NCBI RefSeq assembly: GCF_033118175.1
Contig: NC_083696.1
Location: forward strand, 40,905,001-40,969,000
Source: Dama dama
Taxonomy: Eukaryota > Chordata > Mammalia > Artiodactyla > Cervidae
Direction of reading: 5' to 3'
Length of the DNA stretch: 64,000 bases
In this document: positions 44,101 through 54,900 of the stretch, in pieces
Layout: each line of letters opens with the position of its first letter
How positions within the stretch are numbered: position 1 is the stretch's first letter
Translations under genes and position numbers: made by a program
The notes under the pieces: model-generated
The model's database searches: none
What the model saw: the letters and a program-made list of their open reading frames with translations, nothing else
Told to the model about the DNA's origin: nothing

Positions 44101-46081
44101 AAACGTGGGAGACTCAGGTTTGATCCCTGGGTTGGGAAGATCCCCTGGAGAAGGGAATGGCAATCCACTCCAGTATTCATGCCTGAAGAATTTCAGGAAC
44201 AGAGGAGCCTGGCAAGCTGCAGGCGCCAGGGTTGTCTCCTCCTGCAGTTCACGGGGGTCGCCAAGAGTTGGACACGATTGAGTCACTCACTCACACACAC
44301 ACACACACATACACACACACGATACCCGCTGAGAGAGTTCCAGGGAGAACAAGGTTGGGGGGGGGGAGGTCAGGGGGAGTCCATCTCCATCCCACCCTTG
44401 AGAGTTGGCACTTACCACCTCTGCTTGTTCCAGGCCATCCTCTGGATCACTCTCTGCCTCGGTGGCCTCCTGTCCCCTTGCTTCAGAATGGGGCATTTCA
44501 CACCCAGGCGGCAGCTCTGGGGAGTGGCAGCGCTGTGACAAGCTGGCGGGGGGAACGGAGAACCGGCGGGAGCGCTCCAGCACCTGCTGCAACTTACGGC
44601 TGGCTAGAAGCCGGCTTAGGGGGGCAGGAGGCTCCAGGGCGCCAAGGGCCAGGGACTCAGCGCTCCCCAGGGGCTCAAAGTTCAGAGAGTCTTGAGAAAA
44701 GCTGGGTGAGGTGGCCGGGGAGCTGTCCCCAACCGCCATCTCCACTCCTGAGTCCTGGGAGGCCAGTTTGAGAAGCGGCACGTGCCCCTGGGGATCTCTC
44801 AGCGGGTCTTGCCCCTTCCAGGAGTCCGATGAGCAAACTGGAGCCACATCTGGGATCTGTCTGTACGTACTGATGACTCCAGGCACTACACAACCATGTG
44901 TCAGGTCCTCGCCAACCCCATCTGCAAGGAGAGTCGGTCATCAGGCTGGGCCGGCTGCACCAACATTCCTGCAACTTGTGGCATTCCCCGGGGAGGAGTG
45001 TCCTGGGTCAGAGGTGACAGGAGACCGGCGGACCACAGCCACGTCCAGATATCTCTCCATCCGTCTGGGAGATTGGGTTAGGATGGGGGTCCCTTTTACA
45101 AAAAGCAATTGTTAATGATATCTTCCTTCGAGGGGTGGTCACTTGCTTCCAGGGAGCCCTTGCGCTCTGGCCCCTGAGGTCAGCCTAAGACCTCTGAGCT
45201 ATCACTGGGGGACTGCAGCCTCTTCAACTGCTCCCCAAGGGGGAGCGTGACTGTGCCCCCTCCTCAGGGAGGGGGGAAGGATGCACAGAGGGAAGCCAGG
45301 GTCTAAACTGGCCTCAGGATGCAAGAGAAGGTCCATCCTGGAAGTCCTGGAGGGAAAAGGTACCAAAAATCACAATAGCCATAATCATTTTAGACTTTTG
45401 TTCTTTTAAGTGAGAAGCAGAAAATTTGGGAGAATTGAAAAAAATTTGAACTGAGGAAAGGGAACCCAAATGATAGAAGGAGAAGCAGCGTGGTCGCCCA
45501 ATCACTGTCCTCTCTACAGCTCTCCTCGTCTGTGCCAAGCCTAGGTGTCCGATCGTAAAGATACAGAATTGGAGGTTGGAGGGGACGGAGGCCGGCCTTC
45601 TCCGGCCTTGCCGCACCTGGCTGCCAAACCAAGCCCCTCTGGGCAAGAAAGTTCACCAGGAAGTCTACCCCTGCGCGGCTCCTTTGGAAAGAGGTCTGCC
45701 GCCGCAGAGATGAGGGCTTTTCGCGACCGCCGGCTGGGGCAGGGGCCGGGAGAAGGAGGATCGTGACCACGAAATAAAGGTAAGCGGACCCGGGGAAAAT
45801 GGGGTGGAGGTGACGATCGGTTTAACGCCAGAAGGTAAAAGGGTCTCCAACGTGCGGACGCGATACCCCCGCCCTTCCTAAGGGAGGCGGCGAGGAGGGC
45901 GCACCGAGGTCGGGCGGGCTGCGCCAGGTGGTGCGGGCTCTGCCAGTGGGGCGGGGAGCGCAGACAGGGGCCAGGGCACGAGGGGCGGCTCCAGGCCAAA
46001 GGTCCGGGCCCGCCCCGAGGTGGGCGACTCACCCCGGCCGCCCAGCGGCTCCACGGCGAAGAGGCGCCGGCGGCCCAGCAT
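41056..46081 (-). CDS. C8orf58: C8orf58 orthologue, uncharacterised protein, complete
   Basis: Seven coding exons in mRNA order: 46033-46081, 44416-44921, 43680-43820, 43421-43532, 43180-43280, 42752-42882, 41056-41167 (TGA at 41058-41056). They total 1152 nt, 383 aa, against about 365 in human. Start MLGRRRLFAVEPLGG; the next exon gives DGVGEDLTHGCVVPGV. The best conserved pieces are LASQDSGVEMAVGDS, a helical LPGQGLRYLEHLCLVLEQ near residue 200, SHWNKVKMLLNRI, and the basic tail KTFMPSSVVKKKQDK. No transmembrane segment, signal peptide or known catalytic motif is visible. Function is unknown; SQDS/SQ and proline-rich segments suggest a mainly disordered, phosphorylatable protein. It sits between PDLIM2 and CCAR2 on the same strand as both, as in human. 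Confidence 0.93.
41214..42075. mobile_element. Three-layer nested transposon block in last C8orf58 intron
   Basis: Outer layer: a CHR SINE (41225-41253 plus 41815-42064) flanked by the 11-bp repeat GTAATGATGGC (41214-41224 and 42065-42075). Middle layer: an L1 3' end (41254-41814, sense) flanked by a 15-bp repeat (41239-41253 and 41815-41829, one mismatch). Inner layer: an antisense Bov-tA at 41510-41712 inside the L1. The order of insertion is read directly. Confidence 0.88.
41510..41712 (-). repeat. Bov-tA SINE, antisense
   Basis: GTGGTAGTCACTCTTATGTG to TCTGAGCCACTAGGGAAGCC, interrupting the L1 3' UTR. Confidence 0.9.
42426..42630 (-). repeat. Bov-tA SINE, antisense
   Basis: TATTTAGTTGCTCAATTGTG start; GACCCCATGAACTGTAGCCC; end CGCTGAGCCACCAGGGAAGC. 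It sits about 120 bp downstream of the C8orf58 exon at 42752-42882. Confidence 0.9.
43074..43143 (-). repeat. BovB 3'-end fragment, antisense
   Basis: CAGTTCAGTCACTCAGTTGT, GCGACCCCATGGACTGCCA and CACCAGGCTTCCC, the terminal 70 bp of BovB. Confidence 0.8.
43533..43679 (-). other. C8orf58: C8orf58 in-frame, stop-free intron
   Basis: 147 nt (49 codons) between the exons at 43680-43820 and 43421-43532, GT-AG. No stop in the C8orf58 frame, so retention would add VSELWVGRPAGGQ and 36 more residues. Confidence 0.8.
44062..44325 (+). repeat. Bov-tA SINE with a 23-bp internal insertion and CA tail
   Basis: Starts CTTCCCTGGTGGCTCAGATG and ends CGATTGAGTCACTCACTCAC, running into a (CA)n stretch at 44285-44322. 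Positions 44221-44243 interrupt the SINE consensus and equal 43497-43519. Confidence 0.88.
44416..44921 (-). CDS. C8orf58: C8orf58 large exon 2
   Basis: 506 bases, residues 17-185, with acceptor CTTGCAG and donor GTG/GTAAGT. It encodes the Ser/Pro/Glu-rich N-terminal half, including STYRQIPDV and GVEMAVGDSSP. A GTG codon near its start can be mistaken for an initiator, but the frame continues upstream to the acceptor and matches the human exon. Confidence 0.9.
44922..46032 (-). other. C8orf58: C8orf58 intron 1
   Basis: 1.1 kb. The right half is part of the GC-rich promoter block; the left half is unique. No exon recognised. Confidence 0.6.
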
Positions 46082-46420
46082 GGCCCCAATCCGGCCCCAA
46101 CGCGGCGCCCGGGCCGTGGCCGCTGCAGCAGGAGCGAGCTATCACCGCCGCCGTCGCGGAGCCGCTGTCGGGCGGGCGGATAGGCTTGCACGGCCGGACC
46201 CGGCAGGGCGCGGCCCCGGGACACTCCCAACCCGCATCGGGGAGAGGCGGGGCGGGGCGGGGTGCGCAGGTGTGCAAGCGAGACGAGAAGGGCCGCGAAG
46301 GCGGGGCCTGGGCCCCCGACCCGGTGTCGGCGGGGGCAGGGGGCAGGGGTAGGAGGCGGGCCCCTGGCTCCCTTGCCCAGCCGGCCTAGCCGAAGAGCGG
46401 GGACCCTGGCGGGGGCCGGG
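45880..46420 (-). promoter_or_regulatory. C8orf58: GC-rich promoter of C8orf58
   Basis: A CpG-rich block over the first exon. Tandem GC boxes (GGGGCGGGG type, 46246-46263) lie about 165 bp upstream of the ATG and there is no TATA box. The start site is inferred. High CpG continues to about 46.6 kb. Confidence 0.65.
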
Positions 46421-47726
46421 GTCTCGTTCGTGGCGTGGGGTCACCCCGCCCACAGTTCCCAAGCCGAAATGAAGCCAGGAGAGGCGGGGGGCGGCGACCG
46501 GACGCGAGCGCGGAAGGAAATGGATCAGCACGTGCAAGGGGTGGAAAGATCGCCGGCCAGGACGCCCGCGTCCGCGCGCGCCGAGTTATGCGCCTTCGGG
46601 AAAGTCACTTAGCCACTCTGAAACGTGGCGCGACGAAAGGTGGAAGGGATTCTCGCCACAGAGAAATCCTTTCCAACAACTGCAGGGCGCCTTGGATCCT
46701 GGGCTAGAGCTGAATCCGGCGGGGGCGAGGGTGTGGTTCAGGGTCAGGAAAGTGAAACGAGGGCCGGAGGGCAGCCCGGAGGTCTGGGAGTGTAAGAGGC
46801 TCACCAGGCCTCAGCCCCGGGCTTTGAGTCCATGGAACTGCACCTCCCTTTTCCGAAAAGGGGGAGTCTGGGAGCGCCGGCAGCCACGAAAGCCGAGACA
46901 GCCTGGTGACCAGATGGCCTCTAAGGAAACCTCGGTCTCCTGAGGAAGGTCACCGGGGCTGGAAAAATCCCAGCAGGACCCAAATTCCCTGGAGGGAGAT
47001 AAGGGAGCTGGCGGACGTGCAAGCTTGCACCTGAGTCTCTGGGGGTAGGGAGGGGGACGGGCTGGAGCTGGAGGCGCTGGTTGCAAGTGCTAATTATCTG
47101 GGAGGGAGAAGACAGCCTGCCCACCCCCTGATTCCTCCTACCCTTCCTCCTACAGCCCCTGCAGGATCGGTCAGGAGTCAAAAACTGCATGATTCCAACT
47201 GTATAAGATGGGGAAACAGGCCTGCAGCGAAGCCCCACGCCCTCCACTCCCCCCCCCCCCCCCACACACACCCCGGAACAACGAGAGCCCAAATTTACTC
47301 TTGCCACCTTGATTTTCAGGCCACGCTCTTCCCTGCTATCCGGGTTCTCTGGGTTGCCCGCTGGTGGCCCTGTCCTTCTGGAAACCACCCCCATGGCTCT
47401 TTCCCAGGTACAGACAGAGAAGCCTGGGTCTGGGGACAGGACAAATCCAACAGCCCGGTGTATCCTGCACCAAGCCTCCCAGGGGAGGAGGCGAGGTTGG
47501 GGGGGGGGGGGGAGGGCTGGCCGTCAGGGGGCTTCCCCTCTCCTGAGTCAGAGGATGGGGAGGTAAAGGGAGGGAACCTTTGCCAGATCTTGTCCTGAAT
47601 TTCGAGAATGTGGGCCCAGATTCCAGGCGTCTCTGTGGTGACTCTGGGGCAGGAATGTATCTGGAGCAGGAAGCCAGGCTGGCCAGGAATGTAGTGTCTC
47701 AGCACAGGGCTCTGTGTGGGCTCAAA

Positions 47727-47763
<37 letters not shown>
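47727..47763. repeat. (CA)n microsatellite
   Basis: About 17 uninterrupted CA units. Probably polymorphic. Confidence 0.95.
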
Positions 47764-48289
47764 AGGCACACTCTCCTCCAGGCCACTCCCTCCTCCCCAT
47801 GTAGATACACAGAACCTTCCAGGTGGTTGGGATCCCCCACAGTGGGGGGCCACATGCTGCCTTCCCATCTGCCTTTTACTGCCCTGACTGTAGCAAGCAC
47901 CTGCCAGAGCTGGGCCAGGCCTTCACCACCCAGAAGGTTGTCCCTACCTTCTACCAGAGAAGAATGGTCTCTCTTTCAATGATGCTGGAAGAGATGGGAG
48001 GGGCGTGCCCTTGCTGCCCACCTCAGGGGTGAGTAGCTGCCATGAGTCCCTGAGACACATGTTGGCCCCAGCAGAGGCATCCCTCAGCCTCCGTGGGGAA
48101 GTCCCAGCTTCAGGAAGCACGTTTCCTAACAGCTAGGCCCTGTGGGAGGAAGGGCAAAGCCAAGAGCCCAGGGCAGCTTCTGGCAGACTAGAGATGGCTG
48201 GAAGCTTCAGTGACCTCCCCCGTGGCCTGGAAAGCTGCCTTTGGTGGAGGGACAAGAGCAGCCCAGGGCAAGCCAGGAACCCAGGAGTC

Positions 48290-48480
48290 AGGCTCCTGGC
48301 TCCTCCTCAGCTCCCTGCCCTTACTGCCAGGATTTCTTGAACCAGCGACCTATCCTCCCTATCCTCAGTTTCTTCACTGATACAACTCGGATGAAAACAG
48401 TACCTATTTCAGAATGGTGAGGATTGACATTAAAGCACCTGAGAATTATCTCACAGAGTCACTTTGGGAAAGTCATTTTC
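48290..48480 (+). repeat. MIR SINE
   Basis: CCTCAGTTTCTTCACTGATA, ATTTCAGAATGGTGAGGATT, and the trailing AAAGTCATTTTCTCATCGCC follow the MIR order. Confidence 0.65.
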
Positions 48481-48859
48481 TCATCGCCAGTAGAAGGGGG
48501 CTGTATCAGATGCTCTCTCGGGTCACTTGTAACTGGAATCTGTCATCATTGCTGAAGTCATTCTCCAAACACAGAAGAAAGTAAAGAGGGCACCAAGCTG
48601 GACAAATAGCAGCCACCTGCTTGGGTGGTGGCCCGTCCCCCACCCCACCCCACCCCCAGCTTGTCTGGGTCAAGGCAGGTAGATGCTCACAGCTGGGCAG
48701 AGACCAAAGGCTGCCCCCCACCTTCTCCTCTGGCAACCAGGATTGACTAATAACTGTCTTCCAAAGAAGTCCTCCCTAGGCTCGGGCTGGCTGGTGGCTG
48801 CAAAGAACTCTGATGCTGAATCCCTTGGGCCCTGGGGAGGAGAGCTGCCTGCCACAATT

Positions 48860-48976
48860 AGGGGAATGGCAATCCACTCCAGTCTTCTTCCCTGGAGAAT
48901 CCCATGGACAGAGGAGCCTTGCAGGCTACAGTCCACAGGGTCACAGAGAGTCAGACACGACTGAGCGACTGACACT
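48860..48976 (+). repeat. Bov-tA SINE, 3' half
   Basis: GGGGAATGGCAATCCACTCC through GAATCCCATGGACAGAGGAG to CGACTGAGCGACTGACAC. Confidence 0.88.
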
Positions 48977-50230
48977 ACACTGCTGTTAGTTAAAACCTGT
49001 CCAGCCTTTGAAAGGCCTTCAACAACTCACTGGCCTACCCATTTCACATGGGCCTCCACACCTCATTTGTTCTCCGTTCCTCAGAGCAATGCCAGCCCAG
49101 CATGGTTTGTTACACGTGGGGATCTGACCATATTAAGACTCCAGTGCACCCCTTTCCAACCTGTCACTTCCCTGCTGAATTTTTTTTACTGTCCGCAGAG
49201 CTTCAAGGTGAAATTCAAACCATATCTTAGGGCATTCAAGGCTCCCCTCTTCCTTTCCGATCTTGTCTCAGTATCGCCTTCAGCCTCTCCCCTAACCTGA
49301 GCACGCCCCTTGCACTAACTCCCTCACTCTGCATGTCTCTCCTCCATCTGTCTGAGTCCTGTTCCTCTGACAGTGATGGCCCTGGCTCTGAACTCTCAGA
49401 GTGCTGCCCTTCACATAAGCTCTTCCCACTCACTACCATATAGCACTATTCATCATGTCAACTCTATTGCTGCCGCTTGATTATATATCTTTAGGAAACC
49501 CACAAAAGTGCTCTTCCGGTATTCCCACTGCGCCAGGACCCAAGAATTTACAGCGGAGTCAATCAGTCCCCTTTTGTGAGCATTCTCCCTGCCGAGGGCT
49601 ACACCTGACACTAGGCGGCGCCAAGGACCCTGTCCCACTTGGGACCAGATTGTTGGGGCCTGACGACTCCTGAGCCACAACTGGTTTGATCTTTCCTATA
49701 AAAATAAAGGCAGCCATTCAAGCAAAAAGTGAGACAATTATAGCAAGGTATAAATTATATCAAGGTGCCTGAGGAGGCAACACACACAGTGTCTGCCAAG
49801 ATTCCATTCACAAAGAGCCAGATAGCACCAAAGCACCTCCAGCTTTTATCTTTTCTCTCCAGACCGACTGGGCGATAAGGAAGGTGCTGCATCCCAGCAG
49901 CACCCATGCACCTTTCTAAAATGTCCTCTGGGAGTAGGACCAGAAGTGATGGGTGAATCAAGCCAAAAATCTGGCAGAGGACCACCGCCCCCTGTCTGAT
50001 TCAAACATACCCCCAGGGCAGGCACGCCTAGCACCAGCTTTCCAACCTACCACCTGTGAAGCAGCTGGGGCTCCCAGGGGAGAGGTGGGCAGACCAACCC
50101 TGGCTGGGCACTTCTGGGTTGTCCCTCCCGGGCAGAGCTAACTCACAGCCCTGTCCAAGGTTACTCCTGGGGATGATCTTTCTCAAATGGGTGCAGACAG
50201 CCTTGGGCAAGTACACAAAGTTCTTTAGAT

Positions 50231-50604
50231 CAGGGGTCCTTAACCCCCTGGCCTTAGACCAGTACCAGTCCGTGCCCTGTTAGGAACCAGGCTGCATAGC
50301 AGGAGGTGAGTAGGAGGCCCAGTGAGCAAAGCATCTGTATTTACAGCCATTCCTCAACACCCCCATTACCACCTGAGCTCCACCTCCTGTCATCAGCTGA
50401 GGCATTAGATTCTCATAGGAGCGTGAACCCTAGCCCTAAAGTCAAGGCGGAATATCCTGAAATTGCCACAAGACAGAAATAAAGTGCGCAGTAAATGAAA
50501 AATGCTTGAATCATCCCGAAACCATCCCCCTCTCCGCCCCAGTCCATGGAAAACTTTTCTTCCACAAAATCAATCCATGGCACCAAAAAGGTCGGGGACC
50601 ACAG
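50231..50604 (+). mobile_element. Non-autonomous hAT DNA transposon (MER1-group-like)
   Basis: Starts CAGGGGTCCTTAACCCCCTG and ends GGTCGGGGACCACAG, with imperfect inverted ends. Exact 8-bp target duplication CTTTAGAT at 50223-50230 and 50605-50612. Interior phrases GTTAGGAACCAGGCTGCA and CATTAGATTCTCATAGGAGC are those of the known family. No coding capacity. Confidence 0.88.
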
Positions 50605-51039
50605 CTTTAGATGTTGTCTCCTCACTTGCCTCCCCAGCTCCTCTGGGTAAGTCAGGAGGGCTGTCAGCATCCATACCAAGCAGAGCGCGGGGCAGAGCGC
50701 CAGCCCAAGCAGGGCTGGCAGAGGAAGATGCTTTCTTACTGAGACGGGCCTGGGCAGAAGCGGTTTCAGGGCCTGCCTCCTGTTTGCTGCCAGCAGTCTG
50801 TCACCCTCACCCCTCTCCAGGCTCCCAGTGAGACACTCATTCCTCTACCAGGGTTCATCCCAACAAAACAGGCATCTTTACAAAACGGTCCAGGGAGAGC
50901 ATGACCATCCACTCAAAGAAGCCAGTCTCTTCAGTAGGGAATGGCACATAGCGAAGCATCTGGCAGGAGTGGGGTTTGAGGGAGGGGGGAAATAAGAGGG
51001 CAAAAAATTGTTATATATGAATACTCTCCAGGGATGCCC

Positions 51040-51285
51040 CTAGGGGCGAGGTGATTAAGAAGCTGCATTCCAGCACAGGGTATGTGGGTTTGAGCCCTGG
51101 TCAGGGAACTAAGATCCCACATCCCACAGGGTTTCTAAGCCAACACGCAACTACTGAGCCTGAATGCCTAGAGCCTGTGCGTCACAAGGAAAGCCCTCAC
51201 AGTGCAACTCAAGAAAGCCCACACATTGCAGTGAAGACCCAGTGCAAAATTTTTTTTAAAAATTTTAAATTAAAAAAAAGAGAGA
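51040..51285 (+). repeat. CHR-type SINE
   Basis: GAGCCCTGGTCAGGGAACTA core, CTGAGCCTGAATGCCTAGAG body, and CAGTGAAGACCCAGTGCAAA tail. Confidence 0.87.
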
Positions 51286-51359
51286 CTGTCCACCTAGGAT
51301 TAGGGGAAGCTCATTTCCAGGGGGTGGGGCAGGGAAGGAGAAAAGAGAGGAGCCCCTAC

Positions 51360-51365
51360 TTTATT
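51360..51365 (-). terminator. PDLIM2: PDLIM2 poly(A) signal
   Basis: TTTATT on + reads AATAAA on the PDLIM2 strand, about 365 bases after its stop. It is followed by a CHR SINE at 51040-51285. The 3' UTR would be about 51340-51730. Confidence 0.6.
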
Positions 51366-51730
51366 TTGTTCTTGTACAGTATATATTTTTAGTGCTCATA
51401 TGTTGAAAACTTTACACAGTGAATACCTGTAGCCTTTGGCCCACCTCTCTCCTTCTAGACACTTATACCCATGTCCCAACCTGCTTAATCCCCAGTGCAG
51501 AAAGATGTCCAATGCAGCAGCCACTTGGGGCTTTGATGCAGAGCCTGTCCATCAAGAGGATGCAACAGTATCCAGCAGAGGCCTGGGAAGGTGGACTGCC
51601 CTCACCCGCAGCACAGGCAGGTCCCAGCCTCTGGCTTCACCCCGCCCCCCCCATCGCCTTTCCAGGCCAACGTGCTATTGGCACGGGTCTGGCGTGGAGG
51701 TGCCCACAGAGCGGAGGGTGGGCTGAGAGC

Positions 51731-51908
51731 TCAGGCCTGGGGATTGAGGGCGGGGGGCGCAGAGTAGCGCTGGCGGGCATGCTTCTCGCAGTACAGCTCG
51801 TCCCCCACCCAGAAGTGCCCTCGCATCTTCAGGTTCAGCCCGCAGTCAGCACAGCTGTAGCAGCCAGCATGGCGGTAGCGCCCCTCCTGGATGCGGACGG
51901 CCTGGTTC
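51731..51908 (-). CDS. PDLIM2: PDLIM2 terminal exon, most of the LIM domain
   Basis: 58 residues plus TGA. It contains zinc ligands H303 to H333 in the pattern H-x2-C-x2-C-x2-C-x17-C-x2-H. The first two cysteines come from the exon at 52894-53011 (CEKCNTS). The tail ends APPALNPQA. Confidence 0.95.
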
Positions 51909-54900
51909 CTGCGGGCACAGGGAGGGGACAGCCATTAGCCTGCAGGGAGGGACAGGACTGCCTGGCACGACGCCACCATTCCCATTCTCAGGGAGCCTGG
52001 CTCCCCGGAAGGTCCCAAAATCTCAAACACTTGACTCCTCAAGCCTGCCCTCAAGAAAACCCCAGCCCACACCCACAGGACGCCAATTTTAAAGTCATTC
52101 CTCCCCCACACAAAGGCAGACAAGCACCATCCTGAATCTTCGGGATTGTTAACAGAAGAGTGAGTCTCCAAGTGCCGTCCCAGGTGCCAAGACCCACAGC
52201 ATCGTGTCACCAGGGGATGAATTGGAGATGTAAATCCTGGGGCTGGGGACCTCCTGAAGGGGAAATTCTAGGGGTGCCGGCTGAAATCCTGCAGGGGCCC
52301 AGCAGCAGCTCTTTGAGAACCAAGGCATAGGACCCCCTTCTTCAGGCATGCACAACAGGGGTGGGCAGTCTCCTATTCTGCAGATGAAACATGGAGGCCA
52401 GGGACTTGCCTAGAATGATCTGACCGTCAACGCTGAGCATGGAAGAATTTACCAGGAAGGTGGGATGGCCAAGGTTCAATTTTCCAGAGAATGTTTTCTC
52501 TGGGCTACATTATCACACCACCCACTGAGAAAAAATGCACCTACCTCTGGAAAAGGCAGCCTAAGAGCGGGAAGGAGAGAGCAAGAGCAAGATTTTCCAG
52601 GAGGAGGCGGAGCAGATCTCCAGAGGCATCGAGATGACGATTGGAGAGAAATCAAAACCAGTAGCATTTCTTTCTCCTCCAGGGAGGCAGGGAAAGCAAT
52701 GGAGCAAGAGGAGAGACAGCAGGAAACAGCCAGTGCGCACACCCAAGAAGGCTGAGACGACCCTGAGCCATCACAAGTCCCCGGTGGCAGCGCTGCCCTC
52801 AGGGCCTCTGGCTAGTGGGTTCACACAGAGCATCTGGGCCCTGCCCTCCCCATCCACAGGGTGTGCCCTGCCCCCCAGGCCGCCAACACTCACGCGATGC
52901 TGGTGTTGCACTTCTCACACGTGTGGAGCTTGGGCGGGGTGGCCAGAGCCCTGGAGGTGGGCAGGGAGGACTGCGGACTCAGCGAGCTAGGCAGGTAGGC
53001 AGGTGTTCCACCTGGACGGGGGGAGGACAGACAGACACATCAGAGCTTGTCCACAGCAGCAGCAGCAGGCTGTATTTTTTTTTTCTCTTTTTTTTGGCCA
53101 CAAGGCATGTGGGATCTTAGTCTCCCAACCAGGGACCGAACACATGACCTCCTGCATGGAAAGGCAGAGTCTTAGCCACAGGACCACCAGGGAAGTCCCC
53201 AAGCTGTATTTTTGATGCTCACTCCACCTCCACCAGCACTAGCTCCAAAGAGACTCATTGTCAAAGACACAAGTGGACCTCAATGTAACCCTGGGTATGA
53301 GCGGGGGTCATGGAGGAAGGAGATGATCAGGCCAGACCCTTGGCTGAGGCTGGTCAAGGGCAGGGAGCAGGTTCAAGGCTGAGCCACCCAAGCTAAGGCA
53401 GCATGAGCAGCGTCTGCGCTCAGCGTCTTAACCATCAGACCAAGCAGGCGGTTCCTCTCTGCTGATCCAGCCATGATGACATTAAGAGACATGGTAATAA
53501 CAGATAATAACACACACCATGCCACCTCAGTGCAGTTTTCAAAGGGCTCGCATGTGCATTATGGTGTCTGAGCCTTGGAACAACGTGAAGATGAAGCACA
53601 GATGTTCCCTGGCAGGTAGGGCCCCTGCGTACAGCTGAGGATGCCAAGACTTCAGGGCTGAAGTCGCCATTGTCTGCACTGCCCGCACCTCTCCACCCTG
53701 TCTCTCACTCTGCCCAGGGCGTGCTGAGGCCTTGGGGTGGTCATGGATGCGCTTTGCTGCAAACCTTCTTATCCTGTCTCCTTTCCCTCTGTGAACACCT
53801 CCAGGAGCAAAACGTCAGACTTGGAACCAGCTACCAGGTACCCTTCCAGTATTCCTGCCTGGACAATCCCATGGACAGAGGAACCTGGTGAGCTACAGTC
53901 CATGGGGTCGCAAAGAGTCAGACACGACTGAGTGACTAACATTTCCTCTTTCACCAGACACCAGTGATTCTGCTGATCAAATACTTCTGACAGTCCCATC
54001 ATTTGTCCCCCTGATACCACTGCCGAGGCCAGGCCCTCTTCATCTCTCCCCTGGAAGGAGGCAGTGCCCCGCCCCCCATCACACACAGACACACACACAC
54101 ACACATCCACTCCCCAGAATGCTGAGCAGCCAGTCTGCACGGAGTTCCTCAGGAGCAGAGGTGGGTCCTGACCACCTTCAGTTGCCACATAGCTCAGGGC
54201 TGGTCCACTGGATGAGTGAGTAAACATCTGATGAATTAACAACTGACCCGCTGGCAGGAGCCCATACCTCTGTTGCCTCCTTCTGCCCCTCATTATCGTC
54301 TGGCACTATTTAACCCCACCCTCCTGGGTTGGGACACTCCTCAGCCTGGATGCAAGGCTTCACAGCCAGGACTTAGCCTCCTCAGCCCCCCTCCATGCAG
54401 CCAGAATCCTCTCGGTCCCACCCGAAAACCCTCTGGCTCACACCTCCACATTCCACACGGCTCCCGGCCACCATCTTAAGGCCGTTTGTGAAAGACTTGA
54501 TCTTTCTTCAAGGGCCAAGTCAAACCCTTCTTCCTCCATGAAGTCCTCCTTGGAGACCCAGGGCCCACCACCTACGTTTATGGTTCCCTGGGCGCTTCCT
54601 TGAACCTAGCCAGGACCTTTGGGTGCACCCCAGTAACCCCTACCAGACCAGAGGCTCCCAAAGTTCAGGGACAGTGGCTTCTATAAGTCAGAGCCTTAAA
54701 AATACTGATTTAAATGCTAACTTGTTAACACATCTGGTCGGCGGTTCAGTGTGTCCTGGGGGAATGTCCTTCTCCTGCCGAGGCCCCAGGGGCTCACCTC
54801 TCTCCTCAGCTTCTAGGGCTTCCTGCAGGAGCCGGAAGGAGCTGGACTGCCGGGGGGCCACGCGTGCCTCGCGGTTTTCCTGCAGCATCTTGAAGACTTC

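Larger units (their letters stand above)
46420..51339. other. Intergenic region between C8orf58 promoter and PDLIM2 3' end
   Basis: High-CpG sequence continues to about 46.6 kb. Then a poly-C run at 47250-47264, a (CA)n at 47727-47763, MIR (48290-48480), Bov-tA part (48860-48976), an L2-like stretch (49000-49500, weak) and a hAT element (50231-50604). A CHR SINE lies next to the PDLIM2 poly(A) site. No convincing gene. Confidence 0.55.
53012..54797 (-). other. PDLIM2: PDLIM2 intron between exons 8 and 9
   Basis: Contains an antisense CHR SINE (53070-53200), a Bov-tA 3' half (53835-53945), a CA stretch near 54083-54105 and possible L2 sequence at 54480-54680. No exon. Confidence 0.65.

Noticed and set aside
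45541..46537. Long frames in both strands around C8orf58 exon 1
   Set aside because: Same cause: GC-rich promoter sequence. Only the short MLGRRRLFAVEPLGG frame is real.
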